Below, piece after piece: positions 1 through 12,531 of a stretch of DNA of 64,000 bases. The number at the start of each line of letters is the position of its first letter. The first letter of the stretch is position 1. The notes under the pieces are model-generated. The model had not been told where the DNA came from. It searched no databases and saw only the letters and a list, made by a program, of their open reading frames with translations. This stretch comes from Lonicera japonica (Eukaryota; Streptophyta; Magnoliopsida; Dipsacales; Caprifoliaceae): NCBI GenBank assembly GCA_021464415.1, contig JAKCWG010000927.1, positions 1 to 64,000 of the forward strand, given 5' to 3'. A program made the translations under genes and the position numbers.

Positions 1-670
1 TGGTGAGAGTCGCCCAAGAGTAGAGTCGATAACAGATACTAAAGGTGGCGAATAAACAGTAAATTTACAAAGAGGATGAGACCGGATTTTTAGATTGTGG
101 GGGTAGGTTTCTCCAGTGGCTCTTATTCCCAGTCCGGCAGTACGTCCTTCCTTGGTATATGATGGTGTTTCTTCTTTAGCTCAAATGGTTATTTTACATG
201 TTGATTACAAGGATTCTTTCTGGGAGAATATTCATATATCTTATTGTCTAGAAAAGTCCCCTTTTCCTGAGCTATCCTTTTCAATTTATACTCATAGAAT
301 CAGGGTTACAGTGCTCAGCTAGGTTAAGAGTGAAATGACCATAATGGGTATTGCTTGCTCAGCAAACATACCCTTTTCACGTGTTGTGTGTGTTCTTATC
401 CATAAGGAGAATTGTGCTTTACAGGTTTAGGGATTTCATTCGCCAATACGCCCATATCGGCAACTAATACTGGTAGTACCTTCCTATACAAGTGTCACAT
501 CTTCATTCGCCAAGGCGCCCATCTCAATATCACTATTTTCTGCTGAGTTTGATGTTGTACTCGGCTGGGGCATTATGTTCGGTTAGCAGTCTCAAGCTAT
601 TTATTCTGGGCCTATCGGTTCCTAGCTCATTTGGGCTTGGACCTAGGTCTAGATGTTAGGCCCAAGTGGA
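1..670 (-). repeat. LTR-like dispersed repeat, copy A (Ty3/gypsy family of this window)
   Basis: Copy A shares ordered blocks with 5950-6890 and 46660-47180. One block is a GTAGGTT(T/C)CTC.. stretch followed by CCGGCAGTAC/CCGGTAGTAC. A second is 'tatactcatagaatcagggttaca' in diverged form, and a third is a TACTCGG..ATTATG block. The third copy abuts a minus-strand gypsy gag region, so I infer that all three are LTRs or LTR fragments of one gypsy family in minus orientation. This copy is cut by the window edge. No coding frame in it looks real. Confidence 0.5.
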
Positions 671-2448
671 TGTTCTAAAATTATGTCCCCACTGAATTTA
701 TATAACCTATTTATTCAAACTCTTTCGTAAAACATATCACAATTTAAATATAATAATACATTAATTTTAACATAATGAATGATTAAAATAAAATTTATTC
801 ACCCCATGGAATTAAATAAATTAATTATGTCCTAAAAGAATTAATTTTTGATTTGGCACGTCCAAAAAACAATAATTAACTCTTACTAGGAGAAAAGTTA
901 TTTAACTATATGCGCTTAAATTTTAATCACTTTTTCTCTTTGGTTCATAAAATTTTTACTTTTGTCAGTTTAATCCCATAAAGTTTATTCCAAAATTGAA
1001 CCTCTTGTTTGTTTTTTTGAATGTAAAATAGCACGTGACGCTGAACGTGATTTAGAGATCAAAGTGACATACTGACACGTGTTATTTTTCATTTAAGAAA
1101 CATATCCTATATTAAATTTTGAACTAAAATTAAAACAAAATCAAACTTTATATTTAAATTGAAGAAAATTAAACTTCACGAAACACCATAAAAATAGGGT
1201 AAAATTGATAATTAAAAAGTATGTATAAATAACTATAGGAGGATCTTGTAATCCGTTGACATCCTCCCTCTCGTGTAATAGGGAGGTTTCGGATTCGACA
1301 CGTATGGACATGTTTGTCAAATTTTTTGTTAATTCGTTTTATTGTGGCGATTGTAAATTTATAATTTATACAAAAAAAATTATATTGCATAGAAAAAAAT
1401 TAGCATTATGAAATTATTGATTGGTATAAACTATAGGAGATATAATAAACTAGTATGTAAGTAGTAAAAAATATTAGGTGCTGGGTTGAGATTATCATGT
1501 TTGGCATAAATTTTAAAAAGTGATATTACAAAACTTATTTAACAGCAATAGTGCAACTTTAATGAAGTAAAGTTCTTAATTTTATTTAATTCATAACTTT
1601 GTAATTATAAAAACAAGCTGTAAGAGAAAAAAAATCTTCAAATATTAAAAAAAATAATTACAAGTAATTTAATAAAATAACGCAAATTAGCAAATTGAAA
1701 AAAATATATATATTTTCCATAAAAAAATTAATTTTTTTTAATAACCAATTCCAGAAATATAAAATTAATAATTACTCAAATTAATAAAAACCAATTACAA
1801 AAATATAATAAAAAAAAATATGATTTTTTTAAAATAGTATATCAAACACAAATCAATTTTAAAAAAATTAAAATTTTAACTCAAAAACTCCAATAACCAC
1901 ACCTTACTTCTAACTCCAATAGTGAATGAACCAGCAAACTAATTGAAAGTCAACTGTTTAAATTGAAAATTTGTGCAAAATTTACGAGAAAGATGCAATT
2001 AAATACAAATACAAATAAAAGAGTGACATAAGCATGTGATGGTTTTGATTGATACTGTTCAAAGTGTCATCTATCACCATCAATACGCAGAGCAATAAAT
2101 ATGGGAAATTTTATCTTCACGTACTATAATTTTTTTTAAAAAGCACCGTATGCTCAAAATTTTATAAAAAGTACTAAAATATCACTAAATACGCCTATTT
2201 TATATATTAAAAATTATCGTAAAAACTATACAAAATTTTTTAAAATAGTATTAGAGACGGTTAAAATAAAATAAATCTTTTCCTTTTCTCAAACCTATAT
2301 TTAAACTCTTTCTTGCCAAATAAATTTTAATTAGATTTGAAAATGGCACGATAAATTTATCATATTGGCTAACATTGAGGGTCGAGTCATGAATTTAAAA
2401 TTAAAGAGTGTGAAATGTAAAATAAATAAGAGAACTGAGAAGAAAATG
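671..2448. other. AT-rich intergenic stretch
   Basis: I see no gene here. A short stretch near 1255-1310 resembles a tRNA B box (..GGTTTCGGATTCGA..) but has no cloverleaf. Poly-A and poly-T runs dominate the rest. Confidence 0.6.
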
Positions 2449-2511
2449 GTGGGGTTTTGGGTGGGTGGGTGGGTTGGGGGGGGGGGGGTGCAGTGAGTAA
2501 GGGGGCGGTGA
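2449..2511 (+). repeat. G-rich tract with G-quadruplex potential
   Basis: Five or more runs of three or more G lie within about 60 bases, including a run of over ten G near 2478-2488 and repeated GGGT units just before it. This meets the usual G4 pattern of four G-runs separated by short loops. No gene is adjacent, so any role is unknown. Confidence 0.6.
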
Positions 2512-3772
2512 GTAAACTCTTTCACTGTTTTGCTCCAAAAAAAGAAAAGAAAGAAAGAAAGATAAACCTTTCACTCTTGCGATCGTTAGTTTCTTCCCTC
2601 TTGCTGCATGCCCCTTGGCTTTCTACGTCGTGCATATGTTTTAGTATAAATTATCTATTCGGTAGCTAGATGCCAAAAGAATAAGTAAATATCGGCAACC
2701 AAACTCTGAATTTATAAATTCAATAACGTCCTGTTAGTCATATTTTGATTATACATATTATGTTCGGTATACAAAAAGTTACCGTATTTGGTATAAACCT
2801 TGCCGAGTATGAACATTTATTCGGTAATATTCTATTGATCTAACATGTTTCAGTAATGATTGGCACAATATTGCAAAATTTATAGTATAATGTTTTGCAA
2901 TGTTTACCGAACATTGACTTAGTATAAACAGGATCAATTTTTGAGTGAAATGTGATAAACTTCAATCAGAGCTTTAGTATTAGTATCGGTTTTTTTATTA
3001 TCATTTAAGAAATTAACACAAAAAGACGAGTCTTACATTATATAATATAACATATATTTAAGAAAATATAAGCCTAAGGAAAAACTCAGCAACACATGGT
3101 TGAGAACTAAGGTACAATTCGGTAATACTGTACAAAATAAAATTGAATGTATCGGCAACAGGTTGCCATATATGTCATATTTTGCCGACAACGAGTTGAT
3201 GAAATGTCTTATTTTATCGGTTTTGCGTGGCTGACAACGATGTACTTAATACATCACAAAATTCTTCTAAATATTTTCACAAATTAAATATTATATTTTT
3301 TTACTTGATACACTACAAAACTTCTCTAATTTTAATACAAAAAAAGTGTAGTGTGTGGTTCTTTTTTATACTTTTCAACATCTAGCAGTACTTTTAAAGA
3401 ATTTTTGTCCTGTAAATAGAATCACCCATTAAATAATTATCAACAAATTTTTTTAAAAGATAATCAACAAAGTGAAACCCATAAAATTTACAACAATAAA
3501 ATAAACTGGTTCTATTTTACATTAAAAAAAATGTATATATCACTTTTATAATGTTTTTTTTGGGGGAGGGGGACGGGTTGTGGGGGTGGGGTATATATAT
3601 CAGTACACCATAGTTAATCATTAAGAACCAAAGTTGTAAATTACTATCGTGAAAGTTGGTACACTAATTAAGTCAGAGAAAAAATAAACTAACATCTTAA
3701 TTTAAGATATCAACAACATCAAGCATCATACAACAAAAGTTAAAATATTATAATGCAGGATAAATACTTTAA
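2512..3772. other. AT-rich intergenic stretch with a second G-rich tract
   Basis: There is no coding signal. The words TCGGTA and ATCGGCAAC recur between 2690 and 3240, suggesting an old repeat. A G-rich tract at 3562-3591 (GGGGGAGGGGG..GGG..GGGGG..GGGG) also fits a G-quadruplex pattern. Confidence 0.5.
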
Positions 3773-3974
3773 TGCCTCGTTTGATTCAGGTATTAGGGTC
3801 AGTGGGATTAATAATACCAATATTAATAGTGTTGGACTATTAATCCTGATATTAATTTAATACCAATACCCTGTTTGATTCATGCAGTATTAATACTGGG
3901 ATATCCCATGCTGATGTTAATACCATATTTAGTTTTGTAACTCGTATACGGGATTATATTTTGGAATAAAAAAA

Positions 3975-4005
<31 letters not shown>

Positions 4006-4262
4006 TAGTAGTAGTAGTAGTAGTAGTGGCATTTTTGAAAATATTATAGTAATAATGGCTTTTTTTAAATTATATGGTTCATTTTTCTTAATTCCAAATA
4101 AACAATACCACCTCATGGTATTAAATTATACCACATAGAGTGGTATTAAATTAGTCCCGGTATTAATAATCGCAGCACGTTTGTGTGAACCAAATAAGGT
4201 ATTATAAAAAAATGGTATTAATAATCTCATCCCACTTTTTAATACCTAAATCAAATGAGACC
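3773..4262. mobile_element. PIF/Harbinger (Tourist-like) MITE
   Basis: The left end (TGCCTCGTTTGATTCAGGTA..) and the reverse complement of the right end (GGTCTCATTTGATTTAGGTA..) match over roughly 45 bp. TAA lies on both sides (3770-3772 and 4263-4265), the TSD expected of PIF/Harbinger elements. The interior has no ORF. It holds (AAT)n followed by (GTA)n near 3975-4027, plus internal direct copies of the terminal sequence. It is non-autonomous. Confidence 0.7.
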
Positions 4263-4445
4263 TAAAGTCATGCCCCAAAACACAAGATCAAAGAAAGCCT
4301 TCTTCCAAATGAATCATTCCTCAACACTAAATACTTAGTTGGGAAGGTGTCCACTCGGACTAGATCCGAGTTTCGAGACTCGCTAAGGGGAGGTTTGAGA
4401 TGATGTTATTTTTAATTGTAGTTAGACTTAGGCTCCATTTTTTGA

Positions 4446-4461
4446 AAATAAAATAATAATA

Positions 4462-4517
<56 letters not shown>
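4446..4517. repeat. (AAT)n microsatellite
   Basis: About 70 bases of near-perfect AAT/ATA trinucleotide repeat directly precede the 4524-4677 repeat. Confidence 0.9.
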
Positions 4518-4519
<2 letters not shown>

Positions 4520-4523
4520 CATG

Positions 4524-4677
4524 GGTCATGTTAACGTGTGCCCTAAGGGCACATGTTAAGTACTCATTTTTGAAAATAATTAACTTCCAACGTGTATTAA
4601 ATATGACAAAAATTCTCATACAAAATTTTATTATTTTTATTTATAATAGCTTTAACATGTGCTCTTATCATTTTCCA
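4524..4677 (+). repeat. Small palindrome-ended MITE, copy 1
   Basis: The element opens with the near-palindrome TTAACGTGTGCCCTAAGG followed by its inverse, and ends with TTAACATGTGCTCTTATC. A diverged copy lies in inverse orientation at 6946-7058, matching in order over more than 100 bases. No TSD was resolved. It is non-coding. Confidence 0.55.
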
Positions 4678-5167
4678 TAAAACAAATATCTTGACAAACA
4701 AACACAAATATTTGTAATCTTGAATAAGATTTCCACGCAAAAGAATAGGTAGTTAGGTACTCTAATTTTTATGGTTCGAGGAAGTCCTCAATTTCCTAAA
4801 AGAGGGAGAACAAAAAGTTTGTTCAAAGGGGACAAAAGCCCAACAAAAAAGTTGGTTTAATAAAAATTTAGAGTTTTAAGAACCGAAGGTCCTCCACTCC
4901 AAAGGAGGAGGAGAATAAAGGAAAAGGAAGAAGTTCTTAGACTCAAATGGCTAAAAAAAAAGAGATTTGATTTTTTATCTTGTGATTCTGTGATTGCAAT
5001 TTAAGGTAACTCAAAACCAAACACCCCATTATGAAAAGGAATTGAACATGTTAGGTTTAATTCATATGAATTACTTGAGATCATATATTTATTATATTTC
5101 TTTCTTTTTATGATTGACGGTACAATTGCTATACAAAAAAATTGTAAAATTTTTTAGCTAAAGTGAT

Positions 5168-5202
<35 letters not shown>

Positions 5203-5949
5203 GGTAATAAAATCTGATAGTTCTTGTGGTAAACTGAACCGTTGTAATTTTTATGATTTATTACACTTTTAAGTTTTAATCAGTGGCTTAAAGTTGGAAT
5301 CTGTAAGGATGCTAAATTGAAACAAATGGCTTTATAGGAATAATCAAACAAATGGGTTTATTCACGTCTGGTTTGTGTGAGAAATTTCACACAAACATTC
5401 TGAACAGTTTTATGTGTTTTACTGACAATTCATTAAAAGTAGAAAAGTTAGGGGCCACCTTGAAGAGAAACCATACAAACTTTAACAATCAAAACCCACC
5501 AAAAAACTGACATCAATAATGATATATGTACTAAATTAAATAAAATATTTAAAAATATATTAATTAATGTTTTAAGTAGATTTCGATATGCTTTCTTACA
5601 TTTTATTTAATTTAATACACTATCATTAGTTAGATGTCGACCAAAGAGATATTAAGTCAACTTTTATTAGCAACTCAAAGCAGTTTTGATAAGGCCTATT
5701 TTTCTAAAAAAAATTATATATAATATGTAAAACTATATATATATATATATGCATATATATAAAAGTAATTAGTGTTTTCATGGTAAAAAAAAAATTAAAT
5801 TTCTCGTTATATCTTGTTTGAATTCGAGATAAAATTTAATGATAAACTGAGATTGGCTTGGATAAATATAGTAAATTATTATATTTTTAAAACTCACATA
5901 AGATTGGAAATATGGTAAATTATAACACTTTTAACAAAAAAAGAAATAG
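4678..5949. other. AT-rich intergenic stretch
   Basis: I see no gene. An (AT)n microsatellite occupies 5171-5199, with shorter (TA)n near 5737-5762. Confidence 0.6.
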
Positions 5950-6890
5950 TTGGGTTGGAGTCCAAACAAGTACCGGACTTAACACACCAAGTTTTCATCA
6001 CTCACAATTTGTCCGTGGGCTTCGTGTGTGAACCATTTTCTCAGAAATTGTGATAGATCGTATGCAAATCGGTACGAAATGAAGAACGGTAAGCAATAAC
6101 AAAAATATCAGAAAAATAGGTGTGGTGAGAGAGTGGGGGTCTGATTACTAAAAATGTAAGTAAAAATATTTTTTAGTCATCAATTCTCCCATACGGTGCC
6201 AAATTGTGAGTAATCAAAACTTGGTCAAGCCGATTAAAGATGGAATCAAGTCTGAATGGTTGATTTCGGTAATCATATTATAAAGTTAATGAGTTAGATT
6301 GTAGAATTAAAGAAATTGAATTTGTTTATGGGGTAGGTTCTTCCGGTAGCACTTATACTAATTGGATAGTAAGTCATCCCTTGTGTATATTTTCTCTATT
6401 AATTCAAAGGCTATTAAAAGTACAATTCACCTGCTTTCTATCTCTAAACTGTCATCGTAGAATTAATTCTAATGAATTGATCCCTTACATGTTGAGCTAT
6501 TTCCTTTCTATTTATACGTATAGAATTAAAGTCACAATACTCATTAAGATAACAGTAAAAAGACTATTAAAGGTATAACTTGGATATCAATATAGTACTT
6601 TTCATGTGGGGATAGTTGCTTATCTATAACTAACTTTGTACTTTACATGTGTTTCTTAATTATTGGCTTGGACTTCCATCACAGTGAGATGCACTAATCA
6701 TACATACTATTACAGATATCCTGTTCTTAATAACGAAGACAATCATATCAACATCTTCACAATTTCTATCTATTGAGCTTTACTCGGCAAAAATTATTAT
6801 GCTCGGCTAGAGATCTTGGGACCCTTCAGCCCATGTCCCAACTCTTCTTTTCTCTTTGGGTTTGACCTAACATTCTTATCCCAAACAATA
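5950..6890 (-). repeat. LTR-like dispersed repeat, copy B
   Basis: From about 6320 this is the same ordered family as 1-670 and 46660-47180: a GTAGGTTCTTCCGGTAGCAC block, a 'tatttatacgtatagaatta' block, then TACTCGG..GCTCGG. It ends near ..CCTAACATTCTTATCCC. The leading part (5950-6300) contains 'acaatttgtccgtggg' sequence and may be element interior. No intact ORF is present. Confidence 0.45.
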
Positions 6891-6945
6891 TCTTTATTTT
6901 GAACTCCCGCACTTAATAAATAGTTCTCTTACAAAATTATTTGAT

Positions 6946-7088
6946 ATATGAAAAATGATAACATATGCTATAAGAGTGTTATATTTAATGCATATTGAGA
7001 ATTAATTATTTTAAAAAATGAGAACTTAACATATGCCTTTAGGGTACACGTTAACATGATCCTTTAGGGCACACGTTAACATGATCCT
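6946..7088 (-). repeat. Small palindrome-ended MITE, copy 2 (inverted)
   Basis: The reverse complement aligns with 4524-4677. At 7038-7088 the terminal unit CACGTTAACATGATCCTTTA is present twice in tandem, so the end has been duplicated. Confidence 0.5.
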
Positions 7089-8339
7089 TGATATATATGG
7101 TTTATTTTTAATACAAACCAATCCTTATAAATTAATCATTTTACTATGATTTTTTATCATAAGATTATTTGAAGTTGATTTTTGTAACCCAAAAACGTTA
7201 TAAAAAAAATCAATTCGTACGAATTAATTCGTATATGATCTTTTCCATTGATATATATATATATATATGTATGGACAATTGGAGAGAGAGAGAGAGAGAG
7301 AGAATGGGTCGGTTTGTTTTTTGGGAAAGGGCTGAATTGTATAAGACTTTAGAATCTGTAACGTCAAATCAATTTATTTTTTTCAGGTATTGTGGAAATT
7401 AGCGGAGGTCTTGTCAATTTGATTGGTGGGTTGATTTACCATTTTACCTCTTTATTTTATCATATAATATGTCTCAATCACATGTCCACTTACCCCCTCT
7501 GCCTCCTTTTCTTTATGCAGACATATTAATGGACGTAGGGCTGGCTCTCCACTTTCACAACATTAATTTTCTCTTTCTCTTTCACCAATTTTTTTTTTCT
7601 CTTTCTCTTTCTAATTTCATTTTATTCTTTTCATATTTTTTATGTATAGTTTTTACGAAAAAGCGTCTTTGTTTTAAGATAAATTTAGATGATAAATGAG
7701 GAAAAAGTTATATTTGAGTATAAGATAAATGTGATAACAAATCTTTAGAATTTTACTTGTTTCTACCCTAGATAGTCAAATTCACCAATTATATTGTATA
7801 CGACTAATCTAAAATTATCTTAAGATCCGATCACAATATAACAAAATGAGATTTAAAAAAAAATCAAGAGTGAGACATTTAAGGCGTATGCGTCACATTT
7901 TTAGCAATCCATTGTAAAATGTCCCGTGTAATTAATTATTTTTGCGTACAAAGTGCCACTTGCATCAATTTTATGCGTATTTGATACTTGTATAAGTAAA
8001 AGTTAGATCGTGGTAAAATTATATTTACTTACCATGTCAAACTAAATCTTATTTAGTAATCATGTGTGTGCATCGAAAAATCGCTTACATGATACAATTA
8101 ATGTTTTCAAAAAATAGAAACAGTAATCGAATTTGAATTTAAAAGAAAAAATATGATAAAAGAGCTAGTGTTTTTTGGACAATGTGTTCTAAACATTGAT
8201 AGTATGTATTATCTTTGTCAACTGAAATAGAAGTATTGGTATTCGTATAAGAAAATAATACTTTTACCGGTTTTATTGGTTGAATTATGATACATGGTGC
8301 ATTATAAGTTGAACATTTTAAAATTATATAATTTACTAA
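7089..8339. other. AT-rich intergenic stretch
   Basis: I see no gene. (TA)n at about 7249-7268 is followed by (GA)n at about 7282-7303. A pyrimidine-rich stretch lies at 7560-7610. Confidence 0.6.
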
Positions 8340-8650
8340 GAGCTTATTTAGTTATCTTCCAATTTACGAATTAAACTAGTTATTATTACTTAATGTGTGA
8401 ATTATCTAATTTGAGCGTTTGGTTACAAAAATGAACTAGTTTATAAAATTATAAACTTAAGTTAATACTTAATATATTAATAAGAAAACGTAAATATATA
8501 GTTAAAATTTCATAATTTATAATTATCATACAAGTTCGTGTTAAAAGAATCACACTATAATTTTTTTTTCTTAAAATGAAATAATTTATAATTTGTTAAT
8601 TTACGATGAAACAATTATAAATAAGATAATTTTCTCAACCAAACAAATCC
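8340..8650. mobile_element. Probable PIF/Harbinger-type MITE
   Basis: The ends GAGCTTATTTAGTTA.. and ..CAACCAAACAAATCC are inverted relatives differing mostly by transitions. They are flanked by TAA at 8337-8339 and 8651-8653. The 311-bp interior is AT-rich and non-coding. The end match is imperfect, so it could be an old or chance structure. Confidence 0.5.
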
Positions 8651-8672
8651 TAATACATTCGGTATATAAAAT

Positions 8673-9437
8673 GGTGATTTTATTTCTATCCACCAAATCT
8701 TGCAGTTAATCCGCATTACATATTAAGTTAATCCGCGAGCGTGGATGAACGGACAAAAAAATATTATGAATTTAATTTTATAAATATTATTTTAAATAAT
8801 AATCTAATATGAAAATATCTACTAAATTAATAAGTATAACCACTTTAAAAATTTAGATGGGTAAATTTTAATTAACTTTGTAGTAAAATAACAAAAACAA
8901 AATTTAACCCCTTTTCCCTTACGGTTTTAACGATTCTCCCGTGTCTCTTCTTCTTTTTTCTTCCCACTTCTTCTTTCCCCAGCTTCTTCTTCTTCTTCTT
9001 CTCTCTTCTCTTCTTCTTCTTCTTCTTCTTCTTCTTCTTCTTTTCTTCTTCTTCTTCTTCTTCTTCTTCTTATCACAAATCCTATATTAGTTTTATATTC
9101 TTTAAATCACCAAATCTGTATTCCAACCTTAGAAACCCACACCCACAATTTCGAAAATCTTGAACTAATTTGGTTTTTGTATTATGTAAGTCTAACTCAC
9201 AATACGGAAGATTAATAATTTAAATTATACCAAGTTTCTTATATCATGTTTAACTTTCAGACTAAATACTTATATTATTAATTATAATGTTGGGGGTTCC
9301 AAAAGATTAATGAATAAAAAAATTGTAAATTACTAAACAAGGTCTATTTGCAACGCAAGCTGAAAAAGTTGGTCATCGCCTCTTATATATGTATAATACA
9401 CACTATATATACTTGGTCATTCTTTCACTCTATTTTC

Positions 9438-9492
<55 letters not shown>

Positions 9493-9897
9493 GCGTCTAT
9501 TCGATCAACACAAGCACAAAAGTAACCCTAAATCGTTCAAACTTTTTTAAACGTAAAGATGAATTTAATTAAAAGGAATTATATTTAGATTAGGAATATT
9601 AATTAGAAGGAATTATATTTAGATTATGAATGTTAATTAGAAGGAATTATATTTAGATTATGAATGTTAATTAGAAGGAATTATATTTAGATTAGGAAAG
9701 TTAATTAGAAGGAATTATATTTAGATTAGGAATGTTAATAAAAAAGGAATCTAAAGTTATACAATTATAATTTAATTAAAATTGGTGGATATACTAATCA
9801 ATTTTAAAAAGGGTAATTTTGTGAAATTTCATTTAAAATTTTCATAATTTAAGGGTGGATTAACTGCAAGATTTGGTGGATAGAAACAAAATTACCC
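8673..9897. mobile_element. Non-autonomous Mutator-like (MULE) element
   Basis: The terminal inverted repeats are about 43 bp. The left end GGTGATTTTATTTCTATCC and the reverse complement of the right end GGGTAATTTTGTTTCTATCC continue with the identical CACCAAATCTTGCAGTTAAT. The flanks carry a perfect 9-bp TSD, ATATAAAAT (8664-8672 and 9898-9906), diagnostic of Mutator-type insertion. The 1225-bp interior has no transposase. It holds a (TTC)n tract (about 8937-9071), a (GT)n/(GA)n tract (about 9437-9488) and a five-unit minisatellite (9565-9734). Confidence 0.85.
9565..9734 (+). repeat. 34-bp minisatellite, five units
   Basis: Five consecutive units start at 9565, 9599, 9633, 9667 and 9701. 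Each reads TTAATTAGAAGGAATTATAT and continues into TTAGATTA(T/G)GAATG with few changes. A partial sixth unit follows. The whole array sits inside the MULE element 8673-9897. Confidence 0.95.
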
Positions 9898-9906
9898 ATA
9901 TAAAAT

Positions 9907-10912
9907 TGATAAGTGTACGTATAATAATAACATTGGGAAGCAATTAGGGATTTCTTTTTTGGTCTGAACATTACTATGTTTGACGCACTCGATTAGAAAA
10001 TCGGATTTGATTATTTAATTCAATTCAAAGAGGATAAAATAATCTCATTTCTTAAATGAGATTCATTAATTCCTTTTTTAGTAAGATAAAAAATTTTAAT
10101 AAAATAAAAAATTATTTAAATATTAAATCTCGACAAATATTAAATATGTGATTAGTGATAGAGTAAATACAGCGGCCTTAAGAATTTCATTATCACGTTG
10201 GGCAAAGAAAATCAATATGTCAACGTCATACCCGGCAAAAAAAGCTGGACGGGCTTTTTTGTAAAATTTGTTTTAATCATAAGATTTACAAAATAAATAT
10301 AAAATATGTACAGTATTGTCAATTCGCGCTGAAAAGGCAGCAGTATTGCAAACTTTTTTTTCCTTTTTTCAATTCAGAGTCTGTGTGGTATTTAATTTTT
10401 TTTTAATATAAAATCTGAATTTAAGTCTGTTTATATATTAACAGTAATAATTTTTTGAAACTATTATATTTACCTCTGATTGGTTAATAGGTTAATCTCT
10501 TTCTTTAGACAGAATCTTAAATCTAGAAATATTGTTTTAATACATAATAATAACCATGTAATCTACACGATGTGCGGCATTCTAAAATTTTATTTTGTTA
10601 TTCTATAACATTTACTATTTTATTAAAATTTAATTTTGACATGATATACATCAATAGAATTTTTTTTATCAGTAGATAATTCCTCTTGGAAGTAGATTAT
10701 TTCAAATAGTCTTTCAAATGGTACAACCATTTAAAATATGAATGAGCTTAAATTTATATTGAAATTATCATTTCAGTTGTAAAATCGCATTTGTCAATAC
10801 ATTTAGCAAATAAAATATAAGTATAACTAACATAGGAGCAATTGAAGAATTCAAGTTATTGAACACAATTAAAATTTTCCAATATTATTATAGCTAAAAT
10901 ATAATTGTGAAT
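9907..10912. other. AT-rich intergenic stretch
   Basis: I see no gene and no clear element. Confidence 0.6.
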
Positions 10913-10921
10913 AAAATACAA

Positions 10922-11496
10922 GAGTGAAATATAATTTAGTCCCTTGAAGTTCAACCAAAGTCTCACTATAGTTCTTGATGGTTCAGTTTTGTCACTTTGA
11001 TCACTAATGTTTCATCTAATTGCAATGTGTCTCAAATTGGATTGATTCCTTTGACGGAAAAAACATGTGCCATGCACGAGACACTATCTGGAGGGCAAAA
11101 AGGGAAAACAAATGTATGTATCCTATAAGTCGTTCATTCCCTCCATTAGGGCACGATTGTTAGGGCTTGTATAGAAAAAATAAAAAAAATAAAAAACACT
11201 AAAGAATATTTGGTGCAAATTTGCCCATGAAAAATTTAGGGAATTGAGGGAATTAAAGACTTCAAGGTTGAGACATCCCCCCCCCCCCCGGCCCCCTCTT
11301 CCCCCTTTTTTTTTCCTTTAGGACGATACCCTATGCGTGGCAAGTGCCTTGTTCGTCAAAGGAATTAAAGATGCATTCAATTTGGGACCACATTGCAACC
11401 AAAATGAAACATAGAACTTAAATTGACGATATTGAAATATCAAGCACTATAGTAAGACTTTTGGTAAATTTCGAGGGACTAAAGTGTATTTCACTC
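10922..11496. mobile_element. MULE-type MITE with long terminal inverted repeats
   Basis: The left half begins GAGTGAAATATAATTTAGTC and the reverse complement of the right end begins GAGTGAAATACACTTTAGTC. The two ends stay alignable for roughly 120-170 bp. A perfect 9-bp TSD, AAAATACAA, flanks it (10913-10921 and 11497-11505). The 575-bp element has no ORF. A C-run at about 11277-11306 lies in the loop region. Confidence 0.85.
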
Positions 11497-11505
11497 AAAA
11501 TACAA

Positions 11506-12523
11506 TTATGGAATTATGTGAATAATGATAACAAACGCATCCAACTAAATTAGAGAATATTAGTTCATAAGTTATTTTATTAAAAAATAAAGAAGGATGA
11601 AAGAACTTACAATATATTTTGATTATCCAACCAATAATTAGAGTGCAATTACTAACATCTAAACAAAATTGGATTTGAAAACTCCAAGTGATACTTGAGA
11701 GTTTCGAAGTATTTTATAGCCAAAAAGAAAGATATAAATCTTTATTTTCATATTTTTTATTAATACTGAGGGAGTCCAAACATAAAAATATAACAATAAT
11801 AATAATAATTATTATTATATATAATAATCATTCGGGCTGATACAACTTGAAAAGCCCAAGAGCTCAACTAGCCATTCTCGTGTGGATCAAAATAAAGTTC
11901 ACGATAAAAGGATAGACTGGGCCGTTGGCCGAATAGGTAGGGGAATGCCGATGAGACCATTTTTTGTACTACTACTAGAGTACGTACTACGAAAACATTA
12001 TAAGCGTTACTGAAAGAACTTACCTACAAACCAAATATCAATCTCATCTACATACTATTTTTCTCACTTGAACTGAATTGTGCTTAGTCTAAATCACTCG
12101 TAAGAAGACCCAAAATTTTTTACACCCAAAAGTACTTCAATAACTAATTACGTTTAAAAAGTATTAATATTTTTCTTAAGTAAAGTAAATAAATGATAAA
12201 ATATTATGACATTTTGTGGCGTAATTTTCATAATGTTGGAAAAAATCTTTGACAAAAGAAGAATATTGAAAGAGACTCGCTGAAAGCTTCGTCTTTATAG
12301 TACATTATAAGATAAGATTAGCATGTTTTGTTTTAACAAAAAAAGAAAAAAAAAAACAAGAGATCGATTTTTCAATTGGTGATGTTAAAATCGAATATGC
12401 TCGTTAACCTCTTGAACATTTAGAAGAATCAACAACATTCAGTACTTCTGAAATTGAATGGATTCGGGTTCAGTTTTCAGGGAACACAAAATCACACATT
12501 GAATGCGTCAGTTTTCCACGTTA
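11506..12523. other. AT-rich intergenic stretch
   Basis: There is no coding signal. An (ATA)n-like tract lies at about 11790-11830. Confidence 0.6.
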
Positions 12524-12531
12524 CCTAATGT

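Noticed and set aside
1250..1320. tRNA-like B box near GGTTTCGGATTCGA
   Set aside because: No A box at the right distance and no cloverleaf or anticodon arm could be formed by eye.
7169..7402. ORF through GA microsatellite
   Set aside because: The open frame is created by (TA)n and (GA)n repeats; no domain is present.
9348..9572. ORF through GT/GA microsatellite
   Set aside because: Repeat-driven open frame inside the MULE element.
9565..9734. CRISPR-like array
   Set aside because: The 34-bp units are contiguous without unique spacers and the DNA is plant nuclear, so it is a minisatellite.
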